From: an uncultured Saprospiraceae bacterium
GTDB taxonomy: Bacteria; Bacteroidota; Bacteroidia; Chitinophagales; Saprospiraceae
Length of the DNA: 64,000 bases
Assembly (NCBI GenBank): GCA_937950315.1
Contig: CALFDU010000105.1
Coordinates: 1 to 64,000, forward strand
Reading direction: 5' to 3'
A program made the position numbers and the translations under genes. This document shows, piece after piece, positions 42,054 to 52,182 of this stretch; within the stretch, counting starts at the first letter, position 1; each line of letters starts with the position of its first letter. The notes below the pieces were generated by a model. That model was given only the letters and a program-made list of their open reading frames with translations. It was not told the origin of the DNA and ran no database searches.

Positions 42054-45000
42054 CTACAAAACAAACAGTTTCTCCAAATACCTACCCTGCTCACCCAGCA
42101 CTTCCAAAAAATAAACGCCACGCTGAACGGAAGAAAGATCTATCTCTTCAAGCATTACTTCTGATGAGAATACCTCAACACCGGTCGGCGAATAAATCTT
42201 TATTCTATAATCATTTCCAAGCTCATTATTCACCAAATACAGTCTGTCGTTGGTAGGATTAGGAAAAGCTTTGATATCTAAAGTAATCAGTTCATGGGTA
42301 CTCTCAATCAAACAACCCGGAGCATCGCTTGGCAATACGTTTAAAAATAAGAGTTGGATGGAATCACATCCAAATACGGAAGACAAAGTATCGAGATACA
42401 AACCAGTTGTTGTGTATTCCTGGTATGATTCACCTTCGCAGATGTCAACACTGAGGTCGTATTTTCCGTGTTCACAGAGATAATAATTTTCAGTTTTATT
42501 GGTAATGATAGGTTCATTAAAATCAAAGTAGATTCTTGCTTCGTTTTCTATCAGTGAACCCGGATCAGTATTTGGATCAACACCCACTTCAAATTGCACA
42601 AATCCATGTGAACCCATTTCATTGGTTGTGCTATCCACCAAGGCTATATCTGGAAAGTTAATTACCAAGATAGATCTTTCCAAATGCCATGTAAAGTCAT
42701 GTGACGCTACCAACGGTCGTATCGTACTGGCATCAAAATACTCCGGCAAGTCATCTACAATCCTAACATTAAAAGCCGTGTCGGATCCAGTGTTCTGAAA
42801 TCTTATTTTGTATTCCAAACTAGAATTTTCTTCAATTACTTCTCTCAATTGGAAACCGTCAACGAATGAAGTTTTATCGTTTGGATCCCAAGAACCGATA
42901 TTGGGCATACATTGGAAATATTGAGCATCTGAATCCAATTCAAAACATGGGTTTTCATACTCCACCAGAAAAATATTGGTGTAATGCTCCCAACCTAGTG
43001 GAGCTTCACAAGACAAATTAAAAGTAATGGTACCATTTGTATGTTGGTTTCGCCCTATGGCATCGACACCTAGCGTTATCCTGTTTCCATCTTCTTCCAA
43101 AACTTCAAAACTCGAACCATTAAAATTGAAATGCTCATCGAGTTCGACGATAATCTGCAAATCTTCTGTTGCGACCGAACCAAAGTTATCTAGGCGTACA
43201 CTGAAGGTATTGTCAAAACACCTTCTCAAAAATGGAGTGCCAGCATTGATTTCAACATCGGCACATTCTCTGATAATTTCCAATGGGATATATACTAGAT
43301 TTTCTTCATCTTCTACAATATCAATCGTCATTGATGAATTACAACTAGCATAAAATTCAGGATTGAAGTTGGCCAATACTTCATAACTATCACCACTAAC
43401 AATCAATTCGACTTCACCGTCTTTGTCTGTCAAACTTTTAAAACCTGGACCGATCTCAATAAAAATATTTTCAAGTCCCTCTTCATTATCATCAAAAGTA
43501 CAATCACCATCTTCATCAAGAAAAACCTTGACCTTCACAACACTTGATCTTCCTTCTAGGGTTTCATTGGATGTAAGGATTCCTGTACCGTCTCCCGCAA
43601 TATAGACATGGTTATCACGAGCAATGGTTACATCATTGATTCTGTACAAATCTGGATGAGTAGGAGTAATGTCTCTCCATGTAAGACCAGCGTCATAACT
43701 CACCGCTGCAACCCTTTCTCCCCACAGAAGCAACCTTCCCTTCTTATCAGATTTTAAATGATACGTACCTGCATAGGTGCAATCGGGAAAAGGAAAATTG
43801 GTTTCATTCCATGTCTTTCCTCCATCGTAGGTAAACATAAAAGTTCCAGGTGCTCCATTGCCTCCTGGATGTCTTACAAAATATAAATGATTAACATCAA
43901 ATGCCGATTCATAATTAGAACACCAAGAAAAACCAAAATCATAATTGACCAACTCTCCATTTTCATCCCAATAAGTCAATCCATTAAAATCAATTCCATA
44001 GACGGTCTCGGGACCCATTAATCCAATAGGCTCAAAACCAGGATCAATGGTATCCCAAGTCATGCCATCATCTTCTGAGGTGTAGTATAAATTTTGGAAG
44101 TCATTGAGTGCAAAAATTTTGTTTCCTCGTTGATGAAAATCAGTTGCAAAAAATGGTAAATCATCCTGCCAAGTTGCACCACCATCCACCGATCTATAAT
44201 TGTTGCTCGCCAACAACGTCCCTGATTCAAGCACAAATATTTCATCTGAAAACAATGGATCTTCGTAGGTCTCCCACGGATCATTCAAGGACTGTTTGTA
44301 ATAGGATATTTCTCGACATGTCCCAATCACAATATTATTATCCGGACCGACAATCACTTTTTCTGCGTGAGGTGTGGCCCGTCTATTTTCTTTTTGAAGC
44401 CACGTCAATCCGCAATCATTGGTATGATAAATAGGATGAATTTCACAACCAAACAAATCCGTATAAATCAAATTACAATCTCCGGTGCTCCATACCGTAT
44501 GTGCACCTTCCAGCACAGGAATGGTCATTTCGCTATAGCTATCTCCCCCATCATTTGAAACAAATAATTTATCAGGATTAAAACCTTCGGTTACCAAAAC
44601 TCCTTGATTGTCAACATAGAGAAAGGACGACTCTTCCTCGTAAGAAATCCAGTTTTGACCTTCATCTTCCGTATAGTTTCTAAAGGTATAAATTCGACCA
44701 TTGGCATATTTTCTAACTGGAGTTTGGTTATTAAAAGAGGCAAGTTCATTCAACGCATGATCAAATCTCTTGATGGTGTTATTTGCAAAAGCATAAAAGG
44801 ATTGACCATCGATCTTCCCAAATGTACTTGCCTTAAATTCATATTCTCGCAACTTCCACCCAGTCAAATCATATACAGCCATATCCCGTATAGCTGCAGC
44901 TATTAAGATTTCTTCATCATTCAAAAATTCAAAATCATTGATTGCAGCGCCGGGTACTTCCATGATCATCTCCAACGGATCCGTTGGACTTATGTAACGG

Positions 45001-45314
45001 TATAATTTATTCGTGTTTACCAAATACAAGTCACCATTGTAGCTCTTCATAACCAATCGAAAACTGGTATTCCACACAGAAACAGAAAAATTATCGATCT
45101 CCGGTCCTTCATAAAATAATTCCCAACTATCTCCATTATCGGACGACTTCATAAGTTTGGCGGGAAAATCATAAAACCCGATAATATCTCCATTTTCAAG
45201 CGTCGTAATGACCTTGATGGCCATATCGTTGTGCCGCTCAAGCTCGCTATAGGTGAGCTGTGAAAATGCCACATGGCTTAATATAAGGCCAATAAATAGC
45301 GCGGAAAGTCTCAT
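42054..45314 (-). CDS. Large T9SS protein with propeller repeats and DUF7619-like module
   Basis: Encodes 1086 residues from the ATG at 45314 (an upstream frame to 45356 has no signal peptide in the right place). A signal peptide (SHVAFSQ) is followed by about 600 residues of BNR/photosystem-assembly-type repeats with many DGG..W turns (SNDGGDSYSEM, SVDGGATWQDDL, TYDGGKTWNET), then an SdrD B-like strand region (VKVKVFLDEDGDCTFDDNEE), a DUF7619-like repeat (GSWDPNDKTSFVDGF, YKIRFQNTGSDTAFNV, IYFDFNEPIITN) and a C-terminal T9SS domain (IKAFPNPTNDRLYLV, VQRGVYFLEVL). It is predicted to be displayed or released. Its function cannot be given, but the many Trp/DGG turns resemble glycan-binding propellers. 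Confidence 0.8.
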   Translation of the reverse strand: MRLSALFIGLILSHVAFSQLTYSELERHNDMAIKVITTLENGDIIGFYDFPAKLMKSSDNGDSWELFYEGPEIDNFSVSVWNTSFRLVMKSYNGDLYLVNTNKLYRYISPTDPLEMIMEVPGAAINDFEFLNDEEILIAAAIRDMAVYDLTGWKLREYEFKASTFGKIDGQSFYAFANNTIKRFDHALNELASFNNQTPVRKYANGRIYTFRNYTEDEGQNWISYEEESSFLYVDNQGVLVTEGFNPDKLFVSNDGGDSYSEMTIPVLEGAHTVWSTGDCNLIYTDLFGCEIHPIYHTNDCGLTWLQKENRRATPHAEKVIVGPDNNIVIGTCREISYYKQSLNDPWETYEDPLFSDEIFVLESGTLLASNNYRSVDGGATWQDDLPFFATDFHQRGNKIFALNDFQNLYYTSEDDGMTWDTIDPGFEPIGLMGPETVYGIDFNGLTYWDENGELVNYDFGFSWCSNYESAFDVNHLYFVRHPGGNGAPGTFMFTYDGGKTWNETNFPFPDCTYAGTYHLKSDKKGRLLLWGERVAAVSYDAGLTWRDITPTHPDLYRINDVTIARDNHVYIAGDGTGILTSNETLEGRSSVVKVKVFLDEDGDCTFDDNEEGLENIFIEIGPGFKSLTDKDGEVELIVSGDSYEVLANFNPEFYASCNSSMTIDIVEDEENLVYIPLEIIRECADVEINAGTPFLRRCFDNTFSVRLDNFGSVATEDLQIIVELDEHFNFNGSSFEVLEEDGNRITLGVDAIGRNQHTNGTITFNLSCEAPLGWEHYTNIFLVEYENPCFELDSDAQYFQCMPNIGSWDPNDKTSFVDGFQLREVIEENSSLEYKIRFQNTGSDTAFNVRIVDDLPEYFDASTIRPLVASHDFTWHLERSILVINFPDIALVDSTTNEMGSHGFVQFEVGVDPNTDPGSLIENEARIYFDFNEPIITNKTENYYLCEHGKYDLSVDICEGESYQEYTTTGLYLDTLSSVFGCDSIQLLFLNVLPSDAPGCLIESTHELITLDIKAFPNPTNDRLYLVNNELGNDYRIKIYSPTGVEVFSSEVMLEEIDLSSVQRGVYFLEVLGEQGRYLEKLFVL

Positions 45315-45426
45315 AAGTGGAGTTGTTTTGTTAGTCTTGATTATAATAATAACCAAGATTTTTCACTGAACGCTGCTTAATATAGCACAAAACAAAAAAA
45401 CTGATAGCAAACACCCACAAATAAAA

Positions 45427-45451
45427 AAGGACCACCTATCAGGTAGTCCTT
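45427..45451 (-). terminator. Rho-independent terminator of topA
   Basis: AAGGACTACCT and AGGTGGTCCTT (minus strand) pair over 11 bp with one wobble around a 3-nt loop and are followed by a T run. It lies 4 bp after the topA stop. Confidence 0.85.
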
Positions 45452-45455
45452 TTGT

Positions 45456-48059
45456 TTATTTCTTCTTGGCAGCTGGCTTTTTCTTGGCAGCCGCTTTCTT
45501 CTTAGCAGGTGCTTTTTTCTTTGCCGCCGCTTTTTTCTTCTTCTCTTTAAACGAACCAGGATATTCTTCTTCCACCAACTTCTTTACTTCTTCCAAAGTC
45601 AAGGTCGCTGCTTGCTCCGAAGTTTGTCGTTTGTCATCTATCTTTGGCAACTTGATTGACTTCTTTTTGAATCGGATAAAAGGTCCCCATCGTCCATTCT
45701 CAATCGCCAATTTCAATTCCGGCCATTGCATCACAAATCGGTTTGCTTCTTTCTCCTTTTTCGCTTCAATCAATTCTTTGATTTCTGCATCAGAAAGATT
45801 TTCTGAATCGTATCTCTTTGGAATATTGATAAACCAATCATTCCATTTTAAGTAAGGACCAAAACGTCCTACACCCTGCGTAATTGGCATTCCATCATGC
45901 TGCCCGATTGGCATATCTGCTTTGATCTTTGCATCGATCAATTCTTGGGCACGCTCCATTGAAATGGTCAGTGGATCTTCCCCTTTGGCCAATGAAATAT
46001 ATTTCTCATCGAATTTAATATATGGACCAAATCTTCCCAATGCCAATACCACTTCTTTGTCCAAATATTCACCAAGTGTATAAGGCAACTTAAACAACTC
46101 CATGACTTCTTCCAGTGTAATGGTAGAAATTGACTGCCCCCTTTTCAGGCTGGCAAATTTTGGTTTGCCTTCCTCTCCTACTTCCTCTCTGGTTCCAATC
46201 TGCGCCACCGGCCCAAATCTTGACATCTGCACTAGAATCGTATGACCTGTAGCCTCATCCACACCCAGATCTCTTCTTCCCTTCGCTCTTTCGGCGTGCT
46301 CAATTGTTTTCTCTACTGTTTCATGGAATGGATCATAAAAATCAACCAACATATCCTTCCACTCTATCTTCCCTTCTGCAATCTGATCAAGACGTTCTTC
46401 CACATCTGCTGTAAAAGTGTAATTCATGATCTCCTCAAAGTGTTCGCTCAAGAAATCAGTCACCACCATCCCAATGTCTTTACCATAAAGACGTTTGCTG
46501 GTTGCACCAGTGTTTTCAGTTTCTATTACTTTCTCAATCTCATCTGATTGTAAGGTCAATACATTATAATCACGTGGCTCCCCTTCTCTGCTCTCTTTTG
46601 CAACATACCCTCTTGCCGGGTCCATGATCTTTGTAATCGTCGGTGCATAAGTAGAAGGTCTACCGATACCCAACTCCTCAAGTTTCTTTACCAATCCTGC
46701 TTCTGTATATCTTGCCGGTGGTCTTGTAAACTTTTGAACCGCTCTCACAAACTGATTTTCAAGTACTTGACCTTTTGTCAATGGAGGTAAAAGACCAGAA
46801 TCTTCCTTCTTCTCATCGTCTTCGTCGTTGTCAATAATATACAACTTCAAAAATCCATCGAATACAACCACCTGACCCTTGGCAGTAAATCTTGCATCTG
46901 CTACCTTCGATGAACCAATAACAACCGTAGTATTTTCAAGTTTGGCGTCCGACATCTGTGAAGCCAAGGTTCTTCTCCAGATCAATTGATACAATCTCAA
47001 TTGATCTCTTTCCAGTTTTGGTGCTATATTTCCTGCATCCGTAGGTCTGATGGCTTCGTGAGCTTCTTGTGCTCCTTTGGCATTCTTTCCAGCATAATCT
47101 CTAGTCTGAAGATACTCTTTACCATATTTTTCCTCGATCTGAGCAGCAATCTGTCCTACAGCTTGTTTACTTAGACTCTTAGAATCTGTTCTCATGTAGG
47201 TAATCAATCCTTGCTCGTACAATCTTTGCGCAGTTCCCATCGTCTGGTTTACCGAAAAACCAAGTTTGGTAGATGCTTCTTGTTGAAGCGTAGAAGTAGT
47301 AAACGGCGCTGGCGGCTTTCTTTTTGAAGGTTTAACTACGATATCATCAATCGTATAAGTCGCTCCTTTGGATTGCTCTAGAAATTTCTCAGCATCTTCA
47401 ATGGTTTCTAGATTGTCTTTCAACTCAGCTTTTAGCGTTGTTGCTTTCCCATTTTTGTCTTTAACCGTAAAAAATGCGACCACCTTATAATATGGTGTCG
47501 ATTCAAAAGCAATAATTTCTTTCTCCTTTTCAATGATCAGCTTAACCGCTACAGATTGTACTCTTCCCGCTGATAATTTGTTCTTTACTTTCCTCCACAA
47601 TATCTCCGACAACTCAAATCCCACCAATCTGTCTAAAATTCTTCTTGCTTGTTGGGCATTTACCACGTTTAAGTCTACGGTACGCGGTTCAGTGACCGCA
47701 TTTTGGATCGCGGACTTGGTGATTTCTCTAAAAACAATTCTTTTTGTGGTCGCCGCATCCAGACCTAAAACTTCGCATAGGTGCCATGCAATTGCTTCAC
47801 CCTCACGGTCTTCATCCGTCGCGAGCCACACTTCAGATACCTTTTTGGCGGTATCTTTTAATTCTTTTACAACCTTTGTTTTTTCTGGAGAAACGACGTA
47901 GCTAGGTTCAAACTTATTTTCCTTGTCGATTCCTTTTTTCCCTTTATCTAGGTCTCTTATATGGCCATAGCTTGATTTAACTATGAACTCCCCATCCAAA
48001 TATTTACTGATGGTTTTTGCTTTCGCGGGTGACTCCACTATTAGCATTTTCTTAGCCAT
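45456..48059 (-). CDS. topA: DNA topoisomerase I with Lys/Ala/Pro-rich tail
   Basis: Encodes 867 residues. The Toprim domain starts MLIVESPAKAKTISKYL and has TDEDREGEAI (81-90, metal Asp). The catalytic Tyr is Y288 in LITYMRTDS. The C-terminal part has topoisomerase C-terminal repeats of the non-zinc type (RFGPYIKFDEKYISL, RFGPYLKWNDWFINI, RWGPFIRFKKKSIKLP) and ends in about 28 Lys/Ala/Pro-rich residues (AAAKKKAPAKKKAA), which should bind DNA by charge. It relaxes negative supercoils. It has a good promoter (48134-48163) and a terminator, so it is monocistronic. The basic tail is common in Bacteroidota. Confidence 0.97.
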   Translation of the reverse strand: MAKKMLIVESPAKAKTISKYLDGEFIVKSSYGHIRDLDKGKKGIDKENKFEPSYVVSPEKTKVVKELKDTAKKVSEVWLATDEDREGEAIAWHLCEVLGLDAATTKRIVFREITKSAIQNAVTEPRTVDLNVVNAQQARRILDRLVGFELSEILWRKVKNKLSAGRVQSVAVKLIIEKEKEIIAFESTPYYKVVAFFTVKDKNGKATTLKAELKDNLETIEDAEKFLEQSKGATYTIDDIVVKPSKRKPPAPFTTSTLQQEASTKLGFSVNQTMGTAQRLYEQGLITYMRTDSKSLSKQAVGQIAAQIEEKYGKEYLQTRDYAGKNAKGAQEAHEAIRPTDAGNIAPKLERDQLRLYQLIWRRTLASQMSDAKLENTTVVIGSSKVADARFTAKGQVVVFDGFLKLYIIDNDEDDEKKEDSGLLPPLTKGQVLENQFVRAVQKFTRPPARYTEAGLVKKLEELGIGRPSTYAPTITKIMDPARGYVAKESREGEPRDYNVLTLQSDEIEKVIETENTGATSKRLYGKDIGMVVTDFLSEHFEEIMNYTFTADVEERLDQIAEGKIEWKDMLVDFYDPFHETVEKTIEHAERAKGRRDLGVDEATGHTILVQMSRFGPVAQIGTREEVGEEGKPKFASLKRGQSISTITLEEVMELFKLPYTLGEYLDKEVVLALGRFGPYIKFDEKYISLAKGEDPLTISMERAQELIDAKIKADMPIGQHDGMPITQGVGRFGPYLKWNDWFINIPKRYDSENLSDAEIKELIEAKKEKEANRFVMQWPELKLAIENGRWGPFIRFKKKSIKLPKIDDKRQTSEQAATLTLEEVKKLVEEEYPGSFKEKKKKAAAKKKAPAKKKAAAKKKPAAKKK

Positions 48060-48133
48060 GTACGAGGGTTTACTTTGTATATTTCTATAAAATAATAGAC
48101 TTAAAAATTAGAAGTTGAATTCCAAATTAGCTG

Positions 48134-48163
48134 CAAATGTATACGAAAATTTATAAATAGCAA
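48134..48163 (-). promoter_or_regulatory. Promoter of topA
   Basis: On the minus strand TTG (48163-48161), a 19-bp spacer and TACATTTG (48141-48134) match the Bacteroidota consensus. A start near 48129 gives a leader of about 70 nt. Confidence 0.6.
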
Positions 48164-48201
48164 GCTTGACTTATAACCAAAGACATATTTATGTCCCTAA
48201 A

Positions 48202-48726
48202 TTAGTTCTTACCGTCTTTCGGAATTTTTCTGATTTCCGTTTTTATAGTTTGGTTCTCTTCTTGTCTTTTCTTCATCTCTGCTTCGTGTCTTTCATTCAC
48301 TTTTTTAATTACATCTACTTCGACAAGTACATCATTATTTAAAGTCGCATGTAGGTATCGGATCAGATATTGCGCCATAGCATCCGGCGTCAATACTCCC
48401 TTCTTTTTCAATATGTGTGAGATTCTCGATCCCGTATAAAACTGCCAGTTTACGATCATCCATCTTCCGATACCAAAGTGCAATTTTTCAGCTACATCTT
48501 CTATGTTCGCTTCCGCAAATTTTTTCAATGAGGCTTCATCCGACAAGCTTTGCAATTCGCCCAAGGCTTCTTCGATACTCCCAGGAATATAAACGCCCTC
48601 AAGGTGGGTCTGCTTGATATTACGATTGTACTCTTTTAAATACTCCTCTTCGTTTTGGGCAACATCTTGTGCCGGAATACTCAGGGAAAACCCTAGAATT
48701 AAACAACTTATGATAAAAACTCTCAT
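48202..48726 (-). CDS. Secreted DUF6794-like protein
   Basis: Encodes 174 residues: signal peptide (SIPAQ), then a region resembling DUF6794: VYIPGSIEEALGELQSLSD, the KLHFGIGRWMIVNWQFYTGS motif and MAQYLIRYLHATLNND, which is the pattern I recall for the family (a lead segment for a deal-with-length turn, H-GLG, W and a YHR-type C-terminal). A charged coiled tail (EMKKRQEENQ) follows. Function is not known. It lies before the divergent M43 metalloprotease gene with a 122-bp shared promoter region. The family call rests on motif order, not on a search. Confidence 0.6.
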   Translation of the reverse strand: MRVFIISCLILGFSLSIPAQDVAQNEEEYLKEYNRNIKQTHLEGVYIPGSIEEALGELQSLSDEASLKKFAEANIEDVAEKLHFGIGRWMIVNWQFYTGSRISHILKKKGVLTPDAMAQYLIRYLHATLNNDVLVEVDVIKKVNERHEAEMKKRQEENQTIKTEIRKIPKDGKN

Positions 48727-48786
48727 TAATGTCTTATTTGATTACTAACATTAACACCAAAATGCCATATAGTATTTCGAGAAGTG

Positions 48787-48818
48787 TTGAATTAACATAA
48801 CCTTTGGTAATATATTTG
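48787..48818 (+). promoter_or_regulatory. Promoter of the M43 metalloprotease gene
   Basis: TTG (48787-48789), 21-bp spacer and TATATTTG (48811-48818) match the Bacteroidota consensus; the start point should be near 48824, about 25 nt before the ATG at 48849. Confidence 0.55.
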
Positions 48819-48848
48819 TACAGTATTATACACAAATCATACCTTTTA

Positions 48849-51800
48849 ATGAATCTTAGAATATCAAACATATATTTTATACTGTGTATTTCATTTCTAA
48901 TCCACAATACCGCCTTATCCCAAAGGTCCTGTGGATCCAATTCATTAATGGAAAAATTCTATCAGGAAGTCCCTGAAGCAAGATCAAGCAACGATCAAGC
49001 AATCAAACTTTGGAAAGAAAAAAGCAAAGCAGGCAACAGAAGTTCGATAGAAGTAACAATTCCAGTACATGTTATTATAGTACACCCTCCCGGCCAGGCA
49101 GTTGGCACAGGAGACAACCTAAGCATGGATCGTATTATCTCACAGATTGATGTGCTTAACCAAGATTTTTCAGGTACCAATACAGATATTGTCAATGTTC
49201 CATCTCAATTTGATACAGGAGCATCTGATATTCAGTTTTGCCTGGCAACTTCTGATCCAGCTGGAAATCCAACAAACGGAGTTACCCGTTATGAAACCGA
49301 TTTAGAATTTGGGACCAACAACTTCTTCATTATGGAACAAACCATATGGGACAATAGTTCGTACCTTAATATATATGTGACTTCCACCATTCAAGACCTA
49401 GGATTCTCACCAGTTGCTTCACCAGCCTACACCATTCCTCCTATGTGGGATGCACCTACAGTTCTTACGTCATCTTTCGGTGGCCCTGGTTTTGCTACTT
49501 TAAACAATTACGATTTAGGACGTACTGCTGTGCACGAGATTGGACACTGGTTGGGGCTAAATCATTTATGGGGACCCACTGGTGGTGGTTGTACCGAAGA
49601 TGATGGCATGGATGATACGCCTACTCAAGAGGATTCAACCTTTGGTTGTCCAAATCATCCACTCGCATCATGCAACAATCCAGCGATTTTCTTTATGAAC
49701 TTCATGGATTATGTTGATGATGATTGTATGCTTGCCTTCTCTGAAGACCAAGTAGACTACATGCATTTTATCATCGAACAAGTAAGACCCGGATTGATCG
49801 GAGCAAATCTTACAAAATGCGAAGACATAGTAGTACCAGATCCAGTTGTAGGAACCTTACTTTCTACGACCAACGAATCTTGCAGCGGAAGTTTTGATGG
49901 ATCTGTCAGCATATCCGCTTCTGGTGGGACACCACCGTATTCATTTTCACTGGATGGATCTGCAGCACAAACAAGCGGTACTTTCAATAATATTTCTGGT
50001 GGAAACCATACGATTACAATTTTTGATTCCCAAAATCAGTCGGGCAACATTGATTTTAATATTGAAATAGCCACCCCTATCCTAGTAGAAATCGTTGCAG
50101 TCACCAATCCTTGCGGAAACAACACCAATGGTTCTTTCGGAGTTGTTGCCACCGGAGGAAATGGTGGTACAATCAACATCACTTTAAACCAAAACATGAC
50201 TGCTCCCAACAATTTTTTTACGGGACTTTCATCAGGTATTTTTACCATTCAAGCATCAGATCCACAAGGCTGTGTTGAAGAAATTCAATATGACTTAACG
50301 TCAAATATTGATCCATTTGCCCCAATAACAACAGACATACTTTATCCAAGCTTTGATGCTTGCGAAACAGATCCCAATTCAGTGAATGTGCAGTTTACCA
50401 CTGACATCAATGATGGGATAAACAACATTACGTTGAGCAACGGAATGACGAGTAGTACTGGTTCTTTCTCCAACTTGTCAACGGGTACTTATGATTATAC
50501 AGCAAGCAGTCCTGATGGTTGTCAAGAAACAGGAAGTTTTGTGATTGACCAAGAATACTATTACGACATCAATTTTACTGCTACGCCTCCCTCTTGCGCT
50601 TCAGCCAATGATGGACGTATTATATATACCAACAATACAGACTTACAAATAACCGTCGTAATGTCCGTAGGTACATCTACAGGCCCGACAACATACGAAA
50701 ATATAGAAGCCGGAATGCATACCGTGTCGGTATTTGGATTCAACAATTGCCTTCTTGAAGAACAAACGATCGATTTTAGCGTCAACGAAATAGTAACAGA
50801 GATAGATGAGATCAATCCAGACTGCTCTACTGGACTTACAGATTTCCAAGTATCAGCAACAGGTGGAACAGGTCTATTGACATACAGTTTCAACGGCATG
50901 AGCAATACGACGGGTTTATTTGAACATGTAGATCCTGGAACACACGAAGTGATTGTTACTGACGAAAACAACTGTGCTCAAGCCATTTTGGTAAACATAC
51001 AAGGTGTTGATGCGCCTATCAGTGTCAACACGACTTTGGGGCCAGATGTCCTTTGTTTTGGTGAAACCACTTTTATAAACATCGATGTTCAAGGTGGCGC
51101 ACCACCCTTTGAATACATCTTAAATGGTATCCCGCAGAACGGACCGTTTATAGATAATCTTGGTGGCGGATCATATGAACTCATTGTCCGTAGTGGGAGT
51201 GAATGTGCGGATGATTACGTCTGGCAAGGAGAAGTCATTCAGTACGAAGAACTGGTAATGGAAAATATTACCATCATCGACTCTGAATGCTCAAGCGCTG
51301 GCGGAAGCTTTGAGGCAGAAATATTTGACGGAAGTCTACCTTTCTATTACATACTAGATCAGACCGATACTTTTTTGATTTCAGAATTACCAGCTCTAGA
51401 ACATGGCCAGCATAGTATTCAAGCAATGGATGGCAATGGGTGCACCTCTGCGCCGATTGATTTTTTTACGACTATTTCAGAACCAATCAGCATTGAGGTG
51501 GAAATTGAAGACAATGTGAGTTGTTTTGGAGAAGATGATGGTAAGGTGAATCTATTTATTGACAGCAATCTAGGAGTAACCAGTTATGACTGGAACCTTC
51601 CCGTATCCAATTTTCAAGCGCTGACTGCTGGAGCATATTCTTTGACAGTGACCAACACCGATGGATGTACGGCGTTGGCAGAATTTGAAATCACTCAGCC
51701 GGATGAACTGATGATTGAAACGGAAAACTTAGTACCGGCTGGCAATCTTGCTGGGAGTGCAGAGTTCGTTATGATGGGCGGCACCCCACCATACAGTTTC

Positions 51801-52181
51801 AATGTAAATGGGATAGAAAGTGAAGATGGATTTTTCTCTTTGCTACAAGGAGATTATGAAGTAGATATCGCTGACGCAAATGGTTGTTCACTTACCCATG
51901 TATTCACCATTTTATTCTCGACATCAACCGATGACCTTGAAAACATTTTAGACTTTTCTATATATCCAAATCCAACCAGCAACAATCTAACCATCGATTG
52001 TATCGAATGCAATACTTCAACCACCTTTACGATTTACACCATAGAAGGAAAGAAAATAATGGAGGGTCAATCGCTGGATACAGGAAATAAAATAGATGTT
52101 AGCAGATTGAACAATGGACTCTACTTCTTACAAGTAAACCACAACGGCAAGTCAAGTACGCATAGATTTATGGTAATATAA
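48849..52181 (+). CDS. M43-family zinc metalloprotease with SprB-like repeats, T9SS type A
   Basis: Encodes 1110 residues from the ATG at 48849 (the frame extends to a TTG at 48804). Signal peptide (TALSQ), then a pappalysin-type M43 protease domain (about 45-320) with HEIGHWLGLNHLWG (H229 on; HExxHxxGxxH) and the Met-turn NFMDYVDDDCM, followed by SprB-like repeats (about 345-1020; units such as SGGTPPYSFSLDGS, TNPCGNNTNGSF, VSCFGEDDGK, TGGTGLLTYSFNG) and a T9SS domain (FSIYPNPTSNNLTIDC, NNGLYFLQVN). SprB-like repeats are typical of large surface adhesins and gliding proteins. It should be a cell-surface or secreted protease, substrate unknown. Confidence 0.88.
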   Translation: MNLRISNIYFILCISFLIHNTALSQRSCGSNSLMEKFYQEVPEARSSNDQAIKLWKEKSKAGNRSSIEVTIPVHVIIVHPPGQAVGTGDNLSMDRIISQIDVLNQDFSGTNTDIVNVPSQFDTGASDIQFCLATSDPAGNPTNGVTRYETDLEFGTNNFFIMEQTIWDNSSYLNIYVTSTIQDLGFSPVASPAYTIPPMWDAPTVLTSSFGGPGFATLNNYDLGRTAVHEIGHWLGLNHLWGPTGGGCTEDDGMDDTPTQEDSTFGCPNHPLASCNNPAIFFMNFMDYVDDDCMLAFSEDQVDYMHFIIEQVRPGLIGANLTKCEDIVVPDPVVGTLLSTTNESCSGSFDGSVSISASGGTPPYSFSLDGSAAQTSGTFNNISGGNHTITIFDSQNQSGNIDFNIEIATPILVEIVAVTNPCGNNTNGSFGVVATGGNGGTINITLNQNMTAPNNFFTGLSSGIFTIQASDPQGCVEEIQYDLTSNIDPFAPITTDILYPSFDACETDPNSVNVQFTTDINDGINNITLSNGMTSSTGSFSNLSTGTYDYTASSPDGCQETGSFVIDQEYYYDINFTATPPSCASANDGRIIYTNNTDLQITVVMSVGTSTGPTTYENIEAGMHTVSVFGFNNCLLEEQTIDFSVNEIVTEIDEINPDCSTGLTDFQVSATGGTGLLTYSFNGMSNTTGLFEHVDPGTHEVIVTDENNCAQAILVNIQGVDAPISVNTTLGPDVLCFGETTFINIDVQGGAPPFEYILNGIPQNGPFIDNLGGGSYELIVRSGSECADDYVWQGEVIQYEELVMENITIIDSECSSAGGSFEAEIFDGSLPFYYILDQTDTFLISELPALEHGQHSIQAMDGNGCTSAPIDFFTTISEPISIEVEIEDNVSCFGEDDGKVNLFIDSNLGVTSYDWNLPVSNFQALTAGAYSLTVTNTDGCTALAEFEITQPDELMIETENLVPAGNLAGSAEFVMMGGTPPYSFNVNGIESEDGFFSLLQGDYEVDIADANGCSLTHVFTILFSTSTDDLENILDFSIYPNPTSNNLTIDCIECNTSTTFTIYTIEGKKIMEGQSLDTGNKIDVSRLNNGLYFLQVNHNGKSSTHRFMVI

Positions 52182-52182
52182 A